Of a stretch of DNA of 51,126 nt, positions 19,411 to 29,921 are shown one piece after another. A model generated the notes under the pieces. That model was not told where the DNA came from. It was given only the letters and a program-made list of their open reading frames with translations, and did not search any database. This DNA comes from Candidatus Parcubacteria bacterium (lineage in GTDB: Bacteria > Patescibacteriota > Patescibacteriia > UBA1558 > GWA2-36-10), in assembly GCA_018669975.1 (NCBI GenBank), contig JABHSK010000009.1:1-51126 (forward strand), written 5' to 3'. The position numbers were made by a program, and so were the translations under genes. Each line of letters begins with the position of its first letter. Within the stretch, counting starts at the first letter, position 1.

Positions 19411-21933
19411 TTATATAAATGTTACTGAGGATACAGTATCGCCCTCATCTTTAAATCTCATCAAACGTACACCTTGAGTAGCGCGCCCCAACACATTAAC
19501 TGCCTTAATAGGTAAACGGATAACCTGCCCATTCTTAGAAATAATAATAATATCCTCATCTTCCCCTTTACTGCTAACAATCTTAGCTGAAGCTACATTG
19601 CCAGTTTTAGCAGTCACCTGGGCTGTCTTAATGCCAGAACCACCACGGCCCTGTACTTTATAGGCGGCCAACTTAGTACGCTTACCAAAACCATTGTCTG
19701 TAACTATTAAGAATTGCTCCTCTTTGGATGCCTTGCCATCAGGAATCAAATCCACTCCCACCAACTGATCATCCTTCTTTAGCTTCATAGCTCTAACGCC
19801 AGAAGCAGACCTGCCCATAGCTCTAACGTTTTTTTCTTTAAACCTTATAGACTGCCCTTTAACAGTAGCCAACATAATATCATCTTTACCGGAAGAAGGT
19901 CTGACCCAGTTTAAAATATCATCTTTCTTTAATTTTATTGCTATCAAGCCTGAGCGGCGAACATTCTTAAATTGTTCAACTTCTACCCTCTTAATAACAC
20001 CCCCTTTGGTGACCATAACAAAATATTTAAAGGCGTTAAAATCCTCACTCTGCAGAATAGAAGAAATCTTTTCTTCTGGAGATAATTGTAAAAAGTTAAC
20101 TATATTTTGTCCTTTGGCAGTTCTGGATTGTTGAGGCACCTCATAGGCTTTAAGTTGAAAAACTCTACCCTTGGTAGTAAAAAACATCAACTCTGCATGC
20201 GTATTGGTAGAGAAAAATAACTGCACCTGATCCTGTTCCTTGGTAGTTAACCCCATCACTCCTTTACCACCACGGCCCTGGGTCTTAAATAATTCGGCAG
20301 ACACTCTTTTGATATAACCATCGTGAGTCATGGCAATTATTGTCTGCTCGTTCGGTATCAAGTCTTTGGCCGTCATCTGACCAATAGCTGTCTTGACGAC
20401 CCTAGTCTTTCTGTCATCGGCAAATTTATCCCTCAATGCAGCTAGCTCTTCTTTAATAATATTTAAAACCTTGAGCTTACTCTTAAGGATGGTTGTTAAT
20501 TGTTTAATTAATTTTAATTTTTCTTTGAGCTCATCCTCTAGTCTCTTTCTTTCCATGTTAGCTAGGCTCTGCAACTTCATTTCCAAAATGGCCACTGCCT
20601 GTCTTTCAGTCAATTTAAATTTCTTCATTAAATTAGCCTTGGCCACTTCTTTGTCTTTGGATGCCCTAATAGTCTTAATAACAGCATCAATTTTATCTAG
20701 AGCCTTTTTTAAGCCTTCTAAAATATGCGCTCTGTCTTTAGCTTTGTCTAACTCAAACTGAGTACGTTTAACAACCACATTCTGTCTGTGTTTGATATAT
20801 TCTTCTAAGATAGATTTAAGATTAAGCACCCTTGGCTGAATACCATCCACTAGAGCTAACATGTTTACATGGAATTTCTCCTGTAACTGAGTATGTTTGT
20901 AAAGATTGTTTAAAATCTTATTAGGATAAGCATCTTTTTTCAGATCAACTACTACACGCACACCATCCTTGTCTGACTCATCACGCAAATCTTTAATGCC
21001 TTCTAATTTCTTATCCTTAACCAAATTAGCAATCTTTTCTAGTAAATTAGCTTTATTAACCTGATAAGGCACAGAAGAAACAATTATTTGATATTGCCCA
21101 TCTTTGGGTTCAATAATTTCTGCTTCACCCCTCATTACTATACCACCACGACCAGTAGCATATGCTGTCTTGATGTCCTCTATGTTATAAATTACACCAC
21201 CAGTTGGAAAATCTGGACCCTTAACTACAGCCATTAAATCTTCAATTGTAGTATTTGAATTCTCTACCAACATATTAATGGCATCAATCAATTCTCCCAA
21301 ATTATGTGGGGGAATATTAGTAGCCATACCAACAGCAATACCAGTAGTACCATTCAATAATAAATTTGGTAGCTTAGCTGGTAACACTTTTGGTTCTTTA
21401 TGTGAACCATCATAGTTAGGAACAAAATCAACTGTATTTTTTTCGATATCAAAAATAAGCTCCTCAGCTAGCGCCTGAAGCTTAGCCTCAGTATAACGCA
21501 TGGCCGCTGCACTATCACCGTCCATAGAACCAAAGTTACCTTGCCCATTGACCAAAGGATAGCGCATAGAAAAATCCTGTGCCATCCTAACCATAGAATC
21601 ATAAACAGCTGTATCACCGTGCGGATGATATTTACCCAAAACCTCACCAACTACAGTAGCTGATTTACGGAACTTAGCCGTATGTTTAAGACCAATAGTC
21701 CACATGGCATACAAAATACGTCTATGTACTGGCTTTAGACCATCCCTAACATCAGGCAAAGCACGAGAGATGATAACACTCATGGCATAATCTATATATG
21801 AACTCTCCATCTCTTCAACAATGGCCAAGGGCTCTACTTTTCCCCGATTATTAACTGACTCCACATTTGACTCAACAGACTTCTGATTAGTAGTCTTTTT
21901 TGGTCTAAAAGATTTTTTCTTCTTTAACGGCAT
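19411..21933 (-). CDS. gyrA: DNA gyrase subunit A
   Basis: [41 protein letters not shown] GyrA box; beta-pinwheel repeats. Confidence 0.96.
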   Translation of the reverse strand: MPLKKKKSFRPKKTTNQKSVESNVESVNNRGKVEPLAIVEEMESSYIDYAMSVIISRALPDVRDGLKPVHRRILYAMWTIGLKHTAKFRKSATVVGEVLGKYHPHGDTAVYDSMVRMAQDFSMRYPLVNGQGNFGSMDGDSAAAMRYTEAKLQALAEELIFDIEKNTVDFVPNYDGSHKEPKVLPAKLPNLLLNGTTGIAVGMATNIPPHNLGELIDAINMLVENSNTTIEDLMAVVKGPDFPTGGVIYNIEDIKTAYATGRGGIVMRGEAEIIEPKDGQYQIIVSSVPYQVNKANLLEKIANLVKDKKLEGIKDLRDESDKDGVRVVVDLKKDAYPNKILNNLYKHTQLQEKFHVNMLALVDGIQPRVLNLKSILEEYIKHRQNVVVKRTQFELDKAKDRAHILEGLKKALDKIDAVIKTIRASKDKEVAKANLMKKFKLTERQAVAILEMKLQSLANMERKRLEDELKEKLKLIKQLTTILKSKLKVLNIIKEELAALRDKFADDRKTRVVKTAIGQMTAKDLIPNEQTIIAMTHDGYIKRVSAELFKTQGRGGKGVMGLTTKEQDQVQLFFSTNTHAELMFFTTKGRVFQLKAYEVPQQSRTAKGQNIVNFLQLSPEEKISSILQSEDFNAFKYFVMVTKGGVIKRVEVEQFKNVRRSGLIAIKLKKDDILNWVRPSSGKDDIMLATVKGQSIRFKEKNVRAMGRSASGVRAMKLKKDDQLVGVDLIPDGKASKEEQFLIVTDNGFGKRTKLAAYKVQGRGGSGIKTAQVTAKTGNVASAKIVSSKGEDEDIIIISKNGQVIRLPIKAVNVLGRATQGVRLMRFKDEGDTVSSVTFI

Positions 21934-21952
21934 AATATTTAAAAAGTTTTAA

Positions 21953-22471
21953 TTAATCTGCACAAATTTGTAGGATATCACCACCATCTTCAGCATAGAA
22001 TAGGCAACCCAACAAATCTTCATTGGGATGACAAAATGTGTTTCTAGCAAAATGACTTAATATCTCCCCATCTTTAGCATTATCCCAATCCTCATCGGAA
22101 ACTTCTACTAAACAAGAGGCTCCTTCTCCACAATCAAGAAAATCATTACACATATGATCGGTAGAGGTAGCTTGTCCAGATATATGAAGTTTAAAAGCGT
22201 CTACCACCGCATCTTGCCTGGCCTGACGCTTGAATTCGTCCTCTAATATACCTAGACGTATTAAACCTAAGTCCACACCATCCTTAATTTGTCCCATGAC
22301 TCCAGTAGCTTCTTGACTAAGTCCCTGCCAAAAAAAATTTTGATCAGCGGATCTATTATCTTTCTGCACTGGTAAAAAATTTAACCACTGCCAAAAAATA
22401 AAACCTAAAAAAATAACAACCAAGACAGCTAACAATAAAATTTTACCTTTGTCGTTGGTAGTAAAAATCAT
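21953..22471 (-). CDS. Hypothetical single-TM protein
   Basis: N-terminal TM (ILLLAVLVVIFLGFIFWQWLNFL); Cys-rich C-terminal half. Confidence 0.7.
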   Translation of the reverse strand: MIFTTNDKGKILLLAVLVVIFLGFIFWQWLNFLPVQKDNRSADQNFFWQGLSQEATGVMGQIKDGVDLGLIRLGILEDEFKRQARQDAVVDAFKLHISGQATSTDHMCNDFLDCGEGASCLVEVSDEDWDNAKDGEILSHFARNTFCHPNEDLLGCLFYAEDGGDILQICAD

Positions 22472-23073
22472 TTCTTTGACTTCAATACTATTAATCTAAC
22501 CTCTTCTTCGAAGAGATCTTTCTTTTTAAGATTAAATTTATCAACTTCTTCTGCTTTAACTCCGAATTCTTTTACAAAATCTGTCACGTTATCTAGTTTT
22601 AGTTTACCACCACCATCTTTATGACAACTAGGAATTACTATCATCGGATCTATCTGACTAATCAATTTAACGGCTTCTTTACTGGTAGTAAAATCTCCAC
22701 CACCAACTGGTAAAATCAAAACATCTGCCCCACCTATTAATTCTAAATCCCCATTACTAATTTCCTGATGTCCAAATTCTCCTAGGAAGGCTATCTTAAT
22801 GTCATCAAAAATAACCAAATAAACTATACTATCGGAAATCTTATGACCATAAACAAAAACGTCACTGACCTCAAATTCTCCAGCTGAATCAATCACGAAA
22901 GCATCATTATTAAATTTGCTCTTGGTGACCTGCTTAGGATCTGAAAATAAAATAACCTCTGCCTTGCATTTACTAAATTTGGTCACATTATCCAAATTAT
23001 AAGGATTGAAAATCAGAGAACGGTGGCTATTTTGTAGTTTAAAATAGTTAAATCCGTACCACGAAATATTCAT
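22468..23073 (-). CDS. Metallo-beta-lactamase-fold-like protein (possibly degenerate)
   Basis: MNISWYGFNYFKLQ... and GGADVLILPVGGGDFTTSKEAVKLISQIDPMIVIPSCHKD resemble L-ascorbate lactonase/UPF0173-like MBL proteins. Confidence 0.65.
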   Translation of the reverse strand: MNISWYGFNYFKLQNSHRSLIFNPYNLDNVTKFSKCKAEVILFSDPKQVTKSKFNNDAFVIDSAGEFEVSDVFVYGHKISDSIVYLVIFDDIKIAFLGEFGHQEISNGDLELIGGADVLILPVGGGDFTTSKEAVKLISQIDPMIVIPSCHKDGGGKLKLDNVTDFVKEFGVKAEEVDKFNLKKKDLFEEEVRLIVLKSKK

Positions 23074-23137
23074 ATTTTTGCTATTTTTACTTATCTTTTA
23101 AACATGCTAATTTTATCATAAAATCAACCTCTAGTAA

Positions 23138-23168
23138 AGCCTAAAATAGCCTAAAAACAGCCTAAAAA
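23138..23168 (+). repeat. Three phased AGCCTAAAA repeats
   Basis: AGCCTAAAA starts at 23138, 23148 and 23159 (10 and 11 bp spacing). Confidence 0.8.
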
Positions 23169-23339
23169 GGGGGCTTTTTTAACCATCAAAATGCTCTAGC
23201 CCTAGGGCTTGATTTTTTTTTAGATTTATGGTAATGTAAGGCGGCAATTAATCAATATCCAAGAGTATTTTGGATGCTTGTCTGGCTGGACAATATCAGA
23301 TTACGTCTAGTCAAGCGGGATAAAATTTAATAATTAATA

Positions 23340-24545
23340 ATGTCAGACGTAAAAACAAGTACCACACCACAAAACGTAATGGATGCTTTGCTACAAAAAG
23401 AAGATGCAATGCAGATTCCAAAGCTAGGTGATTTGGTAGAAGGTACTGTAATCAGTATCTCAAAAAATGAAATTTATGTAGATATCTCAGGCCTAACTAC
23501 TGGTATAATCCGTGGTCGAGAAATCTATGATGAGTCAGATGAATCATCAAATCTAAAAGTAGGTAATAAAGCTGCGGCTACGGTTGTCGGTTTAGACAAC
23601 GAAAATGGCTACATGGAACTTTCTTTCCGTGAAGCTGGTCATAAAAAAGCTTGGGACAACCTAGAAAAATTACATGGCGAAGGAGTCATTGTAGATAGTA
23701 AAGTTATTGACGCCAACAAGGGTGGGCTAATGGTTAAAATTGGTAACGTAATCGGATTTTTACCAGTATCACAGCTAACTATTGAACATTACCCAAGAAT
23801 TGAGGGTGGAGATAAAAATAAGATTTTGGCTCATTTGAAAAGTTTTGTAAATGAACTACTTAGAACTAAAATAATAGATGTCAACGAGAGAGAAGAAAAG
23901 TTGATCGTCTCTGAAAAAGCCGCTTGGGATGACAAGCAGAGAAAAGTTGTCTCTAAGTATAAAATCGGCGAAAAAATCAAAGGTAAAGTAACCGGAGTAG
24001 TAGACTTTGGTGCTTTTGTAGAATTCGGTGATAATCTAGAAGGCTTAGTACATATTTCTGAATTAGCTTGGCAGAGAATCGACAATCCACGTGATGTTAT
24101 CAAGGTTAATGATGTAGTTGATGCTGAAATCATTGATATTGAAGACACTAAAATTTCTCTATCTATAAAGAAACTAAAAACTGACCCTTGGGCAGAAGTT
24201 GCTAAGAAATACAAAGTTGGACAAACTGTTGAAGGTAAAGTATTAAAGGTTAATCCTTTTGGTGCTTTTGTAGAATTAGACAACGATATCCATGGTTTGG
24301 TTCATATCTCTGAATTAAGTGATAAAAAGGTTAGTGATCTAGATAGTTTAATCAACGTTGGCAAAGACTATGAATTCATTATTCTTAGTATAGAGCCAAA
24401 AAATCATCGTTTGGGCCTATCTCTAAAAGCTGCTGGTAAACCTATCAAAGAAGAAGTTAAGGAAGATAAAGACGAAGCTAAAAAGGAAGATGCTCCAGCT
24501 GAGACTAAGGAAAAAGTTGATACTAAAAAAGAAGATACAAAATAA
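23340..24545 (+). CDS. rpsA: S1-domain RNA-binding protein / ribosomal protein S1-like (four S1 repeats)
   Basis: Repeated GxVxxVxxFGAFVEFxxxxEGLVHISEL motifs; K/E-rich C-terminal tail. Confidence 0.88.
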   Translation: MSDVKTSTTPQNVMDALLQKEDAMQIPKLGDLVEGTVISISKNEIYVDISGLTTGIIRGREIYDESDESSNLKVGNKAAATVVGLDNENGYMELSFREAGHKKAWDNLEKLHGEGVIVDSKVIDANKGGLMVKIGNVIGFLPVSQLTIEHYPRIEGGDKNKILAHLKSFVNELLRTKIIDVNEREEKLIVSEKAAWDDKQRKVVSKYKIGEKIKGKVTGVVDFGAFVEFGDNLEGLVHISELAWQRIDNPRDVIKVNDVVDAEIIDIEDTKISLSIKKLKTDPWAEVAKKYKVGQTVEGKVLKVNPFGAFVELDNDIHGLVHISELSDKKVSDLDSLINVGKDYEFIILSIEPKNHRLGLSLKAAGKPIKEEVKEDKDEAKKEDAPAETKEKVDTKKEDTK

Positions 24546-24606
24546 CCTAAAGGGTTTATAAATTGTATACTTTGTATTACAATAAAATTGTAACTAAATA
24601 AAAACT

Positions 24607-26415
24607 ATGAAAGAAATCATCAAAAAATTTGCTATATTCTTTTTATTTCTTGCTATTATCGCATTCATTTTTAGCTTCTTCGGAACCGACTCAGAAGAAA
24701 GCAATGAAATAAGTATAGCCACTCTAATACAAGAGATTAATAGTGATGAAGTTGCTAAAATTGAAGTACAAGGCAATGTATTAGATATAACCCTGAAAAA
24801 CGAAGAACACCAGACTAGTAAAAAAGAAACTGGTGAACCTCTTAGTGATCTATTAAAAAACTATGATGTGTCAGCTGAAAAAATTGCAGCTATGGACATA
24901 AATGTTGGTGAGGAAGCAAATTCTGGCATGCTATGGACTACCATACTGCCTTTTCTGATACCTGGGTTATTTATCATAGCCTTAATCTGGTTTATGATGC
25001 GCCAAGTACAAGGTGTAAACAATAGGGCTATGACTTTTGGACAATCTGGAGCTAAGGTAGCTGATAGACAAAAACAGAAGTTTACATTTAACGATGTAGC
25101 TGGTGCTAAAGAAGCCAAAGAAGATTTATTTGAGATAGTAGAATTTTTAAAACATCCACAAAAATTTATTGCTATTGGTGCTAAAATACCAAAGGGCGTC
25201 TTATTATTAGGTGCGCCAGGTACTGGTAAAACTTTATTGGCTCGTGCTGTCTCCGGCGAAGCTAAGGGGCCTTTCTTCCATATTTCAGGTTCTGAATTTG
25301 TGGAAATGTTTGTAGGTGTGGGTGCTTCACGTGTTAGAGACTTATTTAAGAAAGCAAAGAAGTCTGCACCCTGCATTATCTTTATCGATGAAATAGACGC
25401 TGTCGGTAGACAACGTGGTGCCGGACTAGGCGGGTCTCATGATGAAAGGGAACAAACACTCAATCAAATTCTAGTTGAGATGGATGGCTTTGACAATCAA
25501 ACCAATATCATCGTTTTAGCAGCCACTAATCGTCCTGATGTACTAGATCCTGCACTACTTAGACCTGGTCGTTTTGATAGACAGGTAGTAATCGACTTGC
25601 CAGATATGAAAGATAGAGCAGCTATCTTGGGTATTCACGCCAAAGACAAGCCATTGGCCAAAAATGTTGACTTAAAGGTGGTAGCTCAGAGAACACCAGG
25701 ATTTTCTGGAGCTGATCTAGCCAACCTACTTAATGAGGCTGCTATTATGACTGCTAGAGATAACAAAAAAATAATTGAAGAAGAGACTGTTTTAAATGCT
25801 ATCGAAAGAGTATTATTGGGTCGTGAAAGAAAAAGTCATATCCTATCAGAAAAAGAAAAGAAAATTACTGCCTATCATGAAGCCGGACACGCTTTAGTTG
25901 CTCATATGTTACCTAACGCTGATCCAGTACACAAAGTTTCTATCATAGCTCGTGGTCGAGCAGCTGGTTACACTATTAGCCTTCCCAGGGAAGATAAAAA
26001 GATGCAAAGTTATTCTGACTTTATAGATAGCATGGCTGTATTACTAGGCGGCTATGCAGCTGAAAAAATATTTTTTGGTGAAGTAACAACAGGTGCCAGT
26101 AATGACTTGAAAAAAATAACCAACCTAGCTCGTCAAATAGTGACTCAATTTGGTATGGACGAGAAACTAGGTCCAAGAACTTTTGGACAAAAAGAAGAGA
26201 TGGTGTTCCTGGGTAAAGAAATACACGAGCGTCGTGATTATAGTGAAAAAACAGCCGAGGCTATTGACCAAGAAATATCTAATTACGTTGGACAAGCTTT
26301 AAAGACTGCCACCAAAACTATCTCTGAAGAAAAAGACAAAATGGAAAAAATTGTACAGATGCTAATAGATAAAGAAACTATAGAAAAAGAGGCTTTTGAA
26401 AAATTAATGTCTTAA
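24607..26415 (+). CDS. ftsH: ATP-dependent zinc metalloprotease FtsH
   Basis: [19 protein letters not shown] region [25 protein letters not shown] zinc motif. Confidence 0.97.
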   Translation: MKEIIKKFAIFFLFLAIIAFIFSFFGTDSEESNEISIATLIQEINSDEVAKIEVQGNVLDITLKNEEHQTSKKETGEPLSDLLKNYDVSAEKIAAMDINVGEEANSGMLWTTILPFLIPGLFIIALIWFMMRQVQGVNNRAMTFGQSGAKVADRQKQKFTFNDVAGAKEAKEDLFEIVEFLKHPQKFIAIGAKIPKGVLLLGAPGTGKTLLARAVSGEAKGPFFHISGSEFVEMFVGVGASRVRDLFKKAKKSAPCIIFIDEIDAVGRQRGAGLGGSHDEREQTLNQILVEMDGFDNQTNIIVLAATNRPDVLDPALLRPGRFDRQVVIDLPDMKDRAAILGIHAKDKPLAKNVDLKVVAQRTPGFSGADLANLLNEAAIMTARDNKKIIEEETVLNAIERVLLGRERKSHILSEKEKKITAYHEAGHALVAHMLPNADPVHKVSIIARGRAAGYTISLPREDKKMQSYSDFIDSMAVLLGGYAAEKIFFGEVTTGASNDLKKITNLARQIVTQFGMDEKLGPRTFGQKEEMVFLGKEIHERRDYSEKTAEAIDQEISNYVGQALKTATKTISEEKDKMEKIVQMLIDKETIEKEAFEKLMS

Positions 26416-26426
26416 AATATCAAACT

Positions 26427-26450
26427 CCCCGGTTCCAATCGGGGTTTTTG
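26427..26450 (+). terminator. Intrinsic terminator of ftsH
   Basis: CCCCGgttccaatCGGGGTTTTTG. Confidence 0.8.
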
Positions 26451-26465
26451 TTTTATCAAAAAATA

Positions 26466-26494
26466 AAAATACCCACCCCTATTTAGGGTGGGCT
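26466..26494 (-). terminator. Intrinsic terminator of the 26501-26824 gene
   Basis: CCCACCCTaaatAGGGGTGGG then TATTTTTATTTT on minus strand. Confidence 0.8.
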
Positions 26495-26500
26495 TTAATA

Positions 26501-26824
26501 TTATTCTGCATCATGCCAAATAATGTCATCTTCACTGTCTACCCAGTAGGTCTTCTTGCTGACGGAGACCTTGGGACTGTGATTGTCATTTTCCAGTCGA
26601 GGCTGCTCGACCTTGTCATCAGCAATCAGCTGACGCAAGACTTCTTCGGCCTTGTCAGGAAACTCAATCCAGCTCTCAGTCCTATAATCAGTAATAACCT
26701 TTGTCCAGTCTGCTTCGTCAGCACAACGAGTGCCAGCAATAATCTTTTTCACATCTCCGATGAGCACGTCACCCCTGGCAATGTCAGCGACACAGAGACT
26801 AACGCTGAGTCCGATCTTAGGCAT
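26501..26824 (-). CDS. Hypothetical protein (107 aa)
   Basis: ORF with GAAGGAGAGGTAAG SD and flanking regulatory elements. Confidence 0.65.
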   Translation of the reverse strand: MPKIGLSVSLCVADIARGDVLIGDVKKIIAGTRCADEADWTKVITDYRTESWIEFPDKAEEVLRQLIADDKVEQPRLENDNHSPKVSVSKKTYWVDSEDDIIWHDAE

Positions 26825-26846
26825 TACTTACCTCTCCTTCTGTTTT

Positions 26847-26862
26847 GGGATGGTAACATCCC
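26847..26862 (-). promoter_or_regulatory. Leader hairpin upstream of the 26824 start
   Basis: GGGATG-ttac-CATCCC perfect stem; TTGACA-N17-TAATCT promoter-like element ends at 26981. Confidence 0.5.
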
Positions 26863-27072
26863 TTGGTGAAATTAATAAACGGTTAACGATCATTAAAACT
26901 ATGAATATTAAACAGATTTTTACAAATTTATATAGTGAACACAGAATAAAAGAGATTAACATGCAGGTTATATTTTGTCAATTAAAGCACGCTGCTTTTA
27001 TTTTTTACGAAAATATTGTATAATATAGACGATTATAAAAATAAAAAGATAAACATAAATTAAAATAAAAAT

Positions 27073-28041
27073 ATGGTTTACAAAAAAGTTTATTCTAATT
27101 CTTGGAAACTAATAAAAAGTAACCTCCACTTGATTATTTTTGGGCTATTCGTTTCTATACTCGGTTTTATGCAGGAAATAAAAATCCTGATAAACATAGA
27201 TAAGGTAGAGACTGATTTTATCAGTACCAATATAGTACAATGGCTCTCAATACTAGCAAAATTTGCAACTGAAAATTTATCCTGGGCAGCCTTTGCAAGT
27301 TACATGATCTTCTTTTTATTCGCTGCTATTGCACTGGTAGTTTCTATCTCATCACAGGGTGCTTTGATACACTCTGTTAGTGGTAATAAGAAAACCGGCA
27401 AGACATCCTCATTCAAAAAATGCTTACAGGCTGGTGTAGAAAAATTCTGGCCGCTGTTAGGTATGAATGTTCTTAACTCTTTAATTAGCGTTTTCTTTAT
27501 TATAATAGTAATTGAACCAATTGTTTACTTCCTAAGCGCTAGCTATGTTGGGGAATTGCTTTATCTACTGATATCCATAGTAACTTTCTTCCTACTACTA
27601 CCTCTGGCAGTCGTACTATCTTTTGTAACTAGATATGGCGCTGCTTATATAGTTCTTAAAAATCAAAAATTAACCACTGCCTTTGTAAATGCTTGGATAC
27701 TCTTTAAGATCAACTGGTTAGTAACTATAGAAAATGCCATTCTATTGATCCTATTCTCTATGGTTTATAGTCTATTATTATCAGGGGCTATTGCTGTAGC
27801 CTTGGTACCACTATTAGTGCTCAGCATCTTACTATCCTTTATCAATCCAATTGCCTTCTCTATTATCTTTTCTGTAGGTATTATTGCCGCTATTATTATA
27901 CTAATACTGGGCATATCATTGTATGGGGCTTATTATAATCTGGTTTGGGCAAACTTCTTCGTAGAATTAACCGCACCTGGAAAAAGCCATCCTAAAATAC
28001 ATAAAATAGCCAAGAAACATCTACCTAAATTAGCCAAATAA
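27073..28041 (+). CDS. Multi-pass membrane protein, unknown function
   Basis: Six or so hydrophobic segments; no family recognised with confidence. Confidence 0.75.
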   Translation: MVYKKVYSNSWKLIKSNLHLIIFGLFVSILGFMQEIKILINIDKVETDFISTNIVQWLSILAKFATENLSWAAFASYMIFFLFAAIALVVSISSQGALIHSVSGNKKTGKTSSFKKCLQAGVEKFWPLLGMNVLNSLISVFFIIIVIEPIVYFLSASYVGELLYLLISIVTFFLLLPLAVVLSFVTRYGAAYIVLKNQKLTTAFVNAWILFKINWLVTIENAILLILFSMVYSLLLSGAIAVALVPLLVLSILLSFINPIAFSIIFSVGIIAAIIILILGISLYGAYYNLVWANFFVELTAPGKSHPKIHKIAKKHLPKLAK

Positions 28042-28103
28042 TTCTTTATAACACAGACCTAACCCTGGACCGTTTGCCTTTGGCTTTGGATCAGGGTTTT
28101 AAA

Positions 28104-28132
28104 TTGACTTTAAATTTTATCAAAAGTATAAT
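28104..28132 (+). promoter_or_regulatory. Promoter of pilB paralog 1
   Basis: TTGACT-N17-TATAAT. Confidence 0.7.
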
Positions 28133-28160
28133 ATTGATAGGCTTTTAAAAAGGATAAAAT

Positions 28161-29891
28161 ATGATTAGCGCACAAAATATACACATCGCTAAAGATGAAA
28201 CTAGCCAGAAACTAAGCTCCAAGCTTTCTACTATTGAACTCAAAGAAATAGAAAAAGAGGTAGAAAAAAAGGCGGAAGAACTAAGTCTGTCTTATATTAG
28301 CTTAGAAAAATTTCCAGTTTCCCAAGAGGCTATTAAAATAATAGCTCGCGAAAAATCAGAAGCATTGCAGGTTCTTTGTTTTTTGTATACTGGGGAAGAA
28401 ATGCGCTTAGCCTCACTTAATCCCAGTAATCCTCAGGTGACAAATCTAGCCAATGAGCTAGCAAAAAAATATCATACCCATGTTAAAACTTATCTTGTCT
28501 CACAAAACAGTTTTGATTTAGCTTTTGCTATTTACAAAAAAATACCTACCATAATACAAATAGAGGGCGTTAGTATAAGTGAAGATGATCTTAATAAATT
28601 TGATGAAAAATTAGCTAATTTTAAAGAACTAGAAAAGCTAATACAAGCAACTGGTTTAACAGAGACTATTAATTTGGTTATAGCAGCTGGTCTCAAGTTT
28701 GGTGCTTCCGATATACATATAGAGGCTGAGGAGCAGGATGTAAAAATTCGTCTGCGCATAGATGGTGTACTACACGATGTCGCTAAATTACCCACAACTT
28801 CTTGGGATAAAATAAACTCCCGCATTAAACTGCTGGCTGGCTTAAAATTAAATGTGGATGATAAACCTCAGGATGGACGTTTTACTATCACACTTAGTGA
28901 CGATAAGGTTGATGTCAGAACATCAACTATCCCCTCTGCCTTTGGACAGAGCATTGTTATGCGTTTACTCAAGGCCTCTAGCATTGGTCTAGAATTTGAA
29001 AATTTAGGCATCATGGGTAAATCCTTTAATGATCTCTCTGCTGAAATAGGCAAACCAAACGGCATGATTGTAACCACTGGTCCGACTGGCTCTGGTAAAA
29101 CCACCACCTTGTATGCCATTTTAAATAAGCTGAACCAACCTGAAAATAAAATAGTTACTCTAGAGGATCCGATTGAATATAAACTAAATGGTGTAGTGCA
29201 AAGTCAAATTGATAATACTGACACTGAAGAAGAGGTTGATGAAAAAACTGGCTCTGTTAAAAAAAAGGCTGGGTATACATTTGCTAAAGGGCTAAGGTCT
29301 ATACTTAGACAAGATCCGGATGTTGTCATGGTTGGTGAAATACGTGACCTAGAAACAGCTGACACAGCTATCAATGCAGCCCTAACTGGTCACCTAATGC
29401 TATCAACACTACACACTAATTCAGCTGCTGGTGCACTACCAAGATTTATGGCCATGGGCGTTAAACCTTTTTTGTTGGCGCCAGCTTTAAATGCTATCAT
29501 TGGTCAAAGATTACTTCGTCGTATTTGTGAACATTGTAAAATAGAAGATAAGGACATAGACAACGCTACTATGACTCTGATACTAAACTCACTTAATGAC
29601 ATTAGTCCTAAATCTGGACATAAACCTGATCTAAAAAATATAAAATTTTATAAGGCTGAGGGTTGTGAAGAATGCCACAACCTGGGTTATAAGGGTCGTA
29701 TTGGTATCTATGAAATATTTATTATGAATCCAGAAATAGAAAAAGTTATTCTTTCTGGACAAATATCTGAATATGAAATAGAAAAAATAGCTGTAGCTAA
29801 TGGAATGATTACCATGCTACAAGACGGACTCCTTAAGGCAATGGAAGGAATAACCTCTGTAGAAGAGGTACTCAAAGAGATAAAGGATTAA
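28161..29891 (+). CDS. pilB: PilB/GspE-type secretion ATPase, paralog 1
   Basis: TTGPTGSGKTTTLYAIL, RQDPDVVMVGEIRDLETA, GHLMLSTLHTN, C..C/C..C zinc motif. Confidence 0.93.
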   Translation: MISAQNIHIAKDETSQKLSSKLSTIELKEIEKEVEKKAEELSLSYISLEKFPVSQEAIKIIAREKSEALQVLCFLYTGEEMRLASLNPSNPQVTNLANELAKKYHTHVKTYLVSQNSFDLAFAIYKKIPTIIQIEGVSISEDDLNKFDEKLANFKELEKLIQATGLTETINLVIAAGLKFGASDIHIEAEEQDVKIRLRIDGVLHDVAKLPTTSWDKINSRIKLLAGLKLNVDDKPQDGRFTITLSDDKVDVRTSTIPSAFGQSIVMRLLKASSIGLEFENLGIMGKSFNDLSAEIGKPNGMIVTTGPTGSGKTTTLYAILNKLNQPENKIVTLEDPIEYKLNGVVQSQIDNTDTEEEVDEKTGSVKKKAGYTFAKGLRSILRQDPDVVMVGEIRDLETADTAINAALTGHLMLSTLHTNSAAGALPRFMAMGVKPFLLAPALNAIIGQRLLRRICEHCKIEDKDIDNATMTLILNSLNDISPKSGHKPDLKNIKFYKAEGCEECHNLGYKGRIGIYEIFIMNPEIEKVILSGQISEYEIEKIAVANGMITMLQDGLLKAMEGITSVEEVLKEIKD

Positions 29892-29894
29892 AAA

Positions 29895-29921
29895 AATTCC
29901 CCGATAATCGGGGAATTTTTT
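29895..29921. terminator. Bidirectional terminator
   Basis: AATTCCCCGataatCGGGGAATTTTTTTT. Confidence 0.85.

Noticed and set aside
23831-24283. 150-aa antisense ORF within rpsA
   Set aside because: Antisense to conserved S1 repeats; no independent support.
24861-25376. 171-aa antisense ORF within ftsH
   Set aside because: Fully antisense to a conserved core gene with no RBS or family signal.
26985-27008. + strand terminator AAAGCAcgcTGCTTTTATTTTTT as end of an sRNA
   Set aside because: No convincing + strand promoter or conserved transcript upstream; may only be a weak hairpin in the divergent intergenic region.
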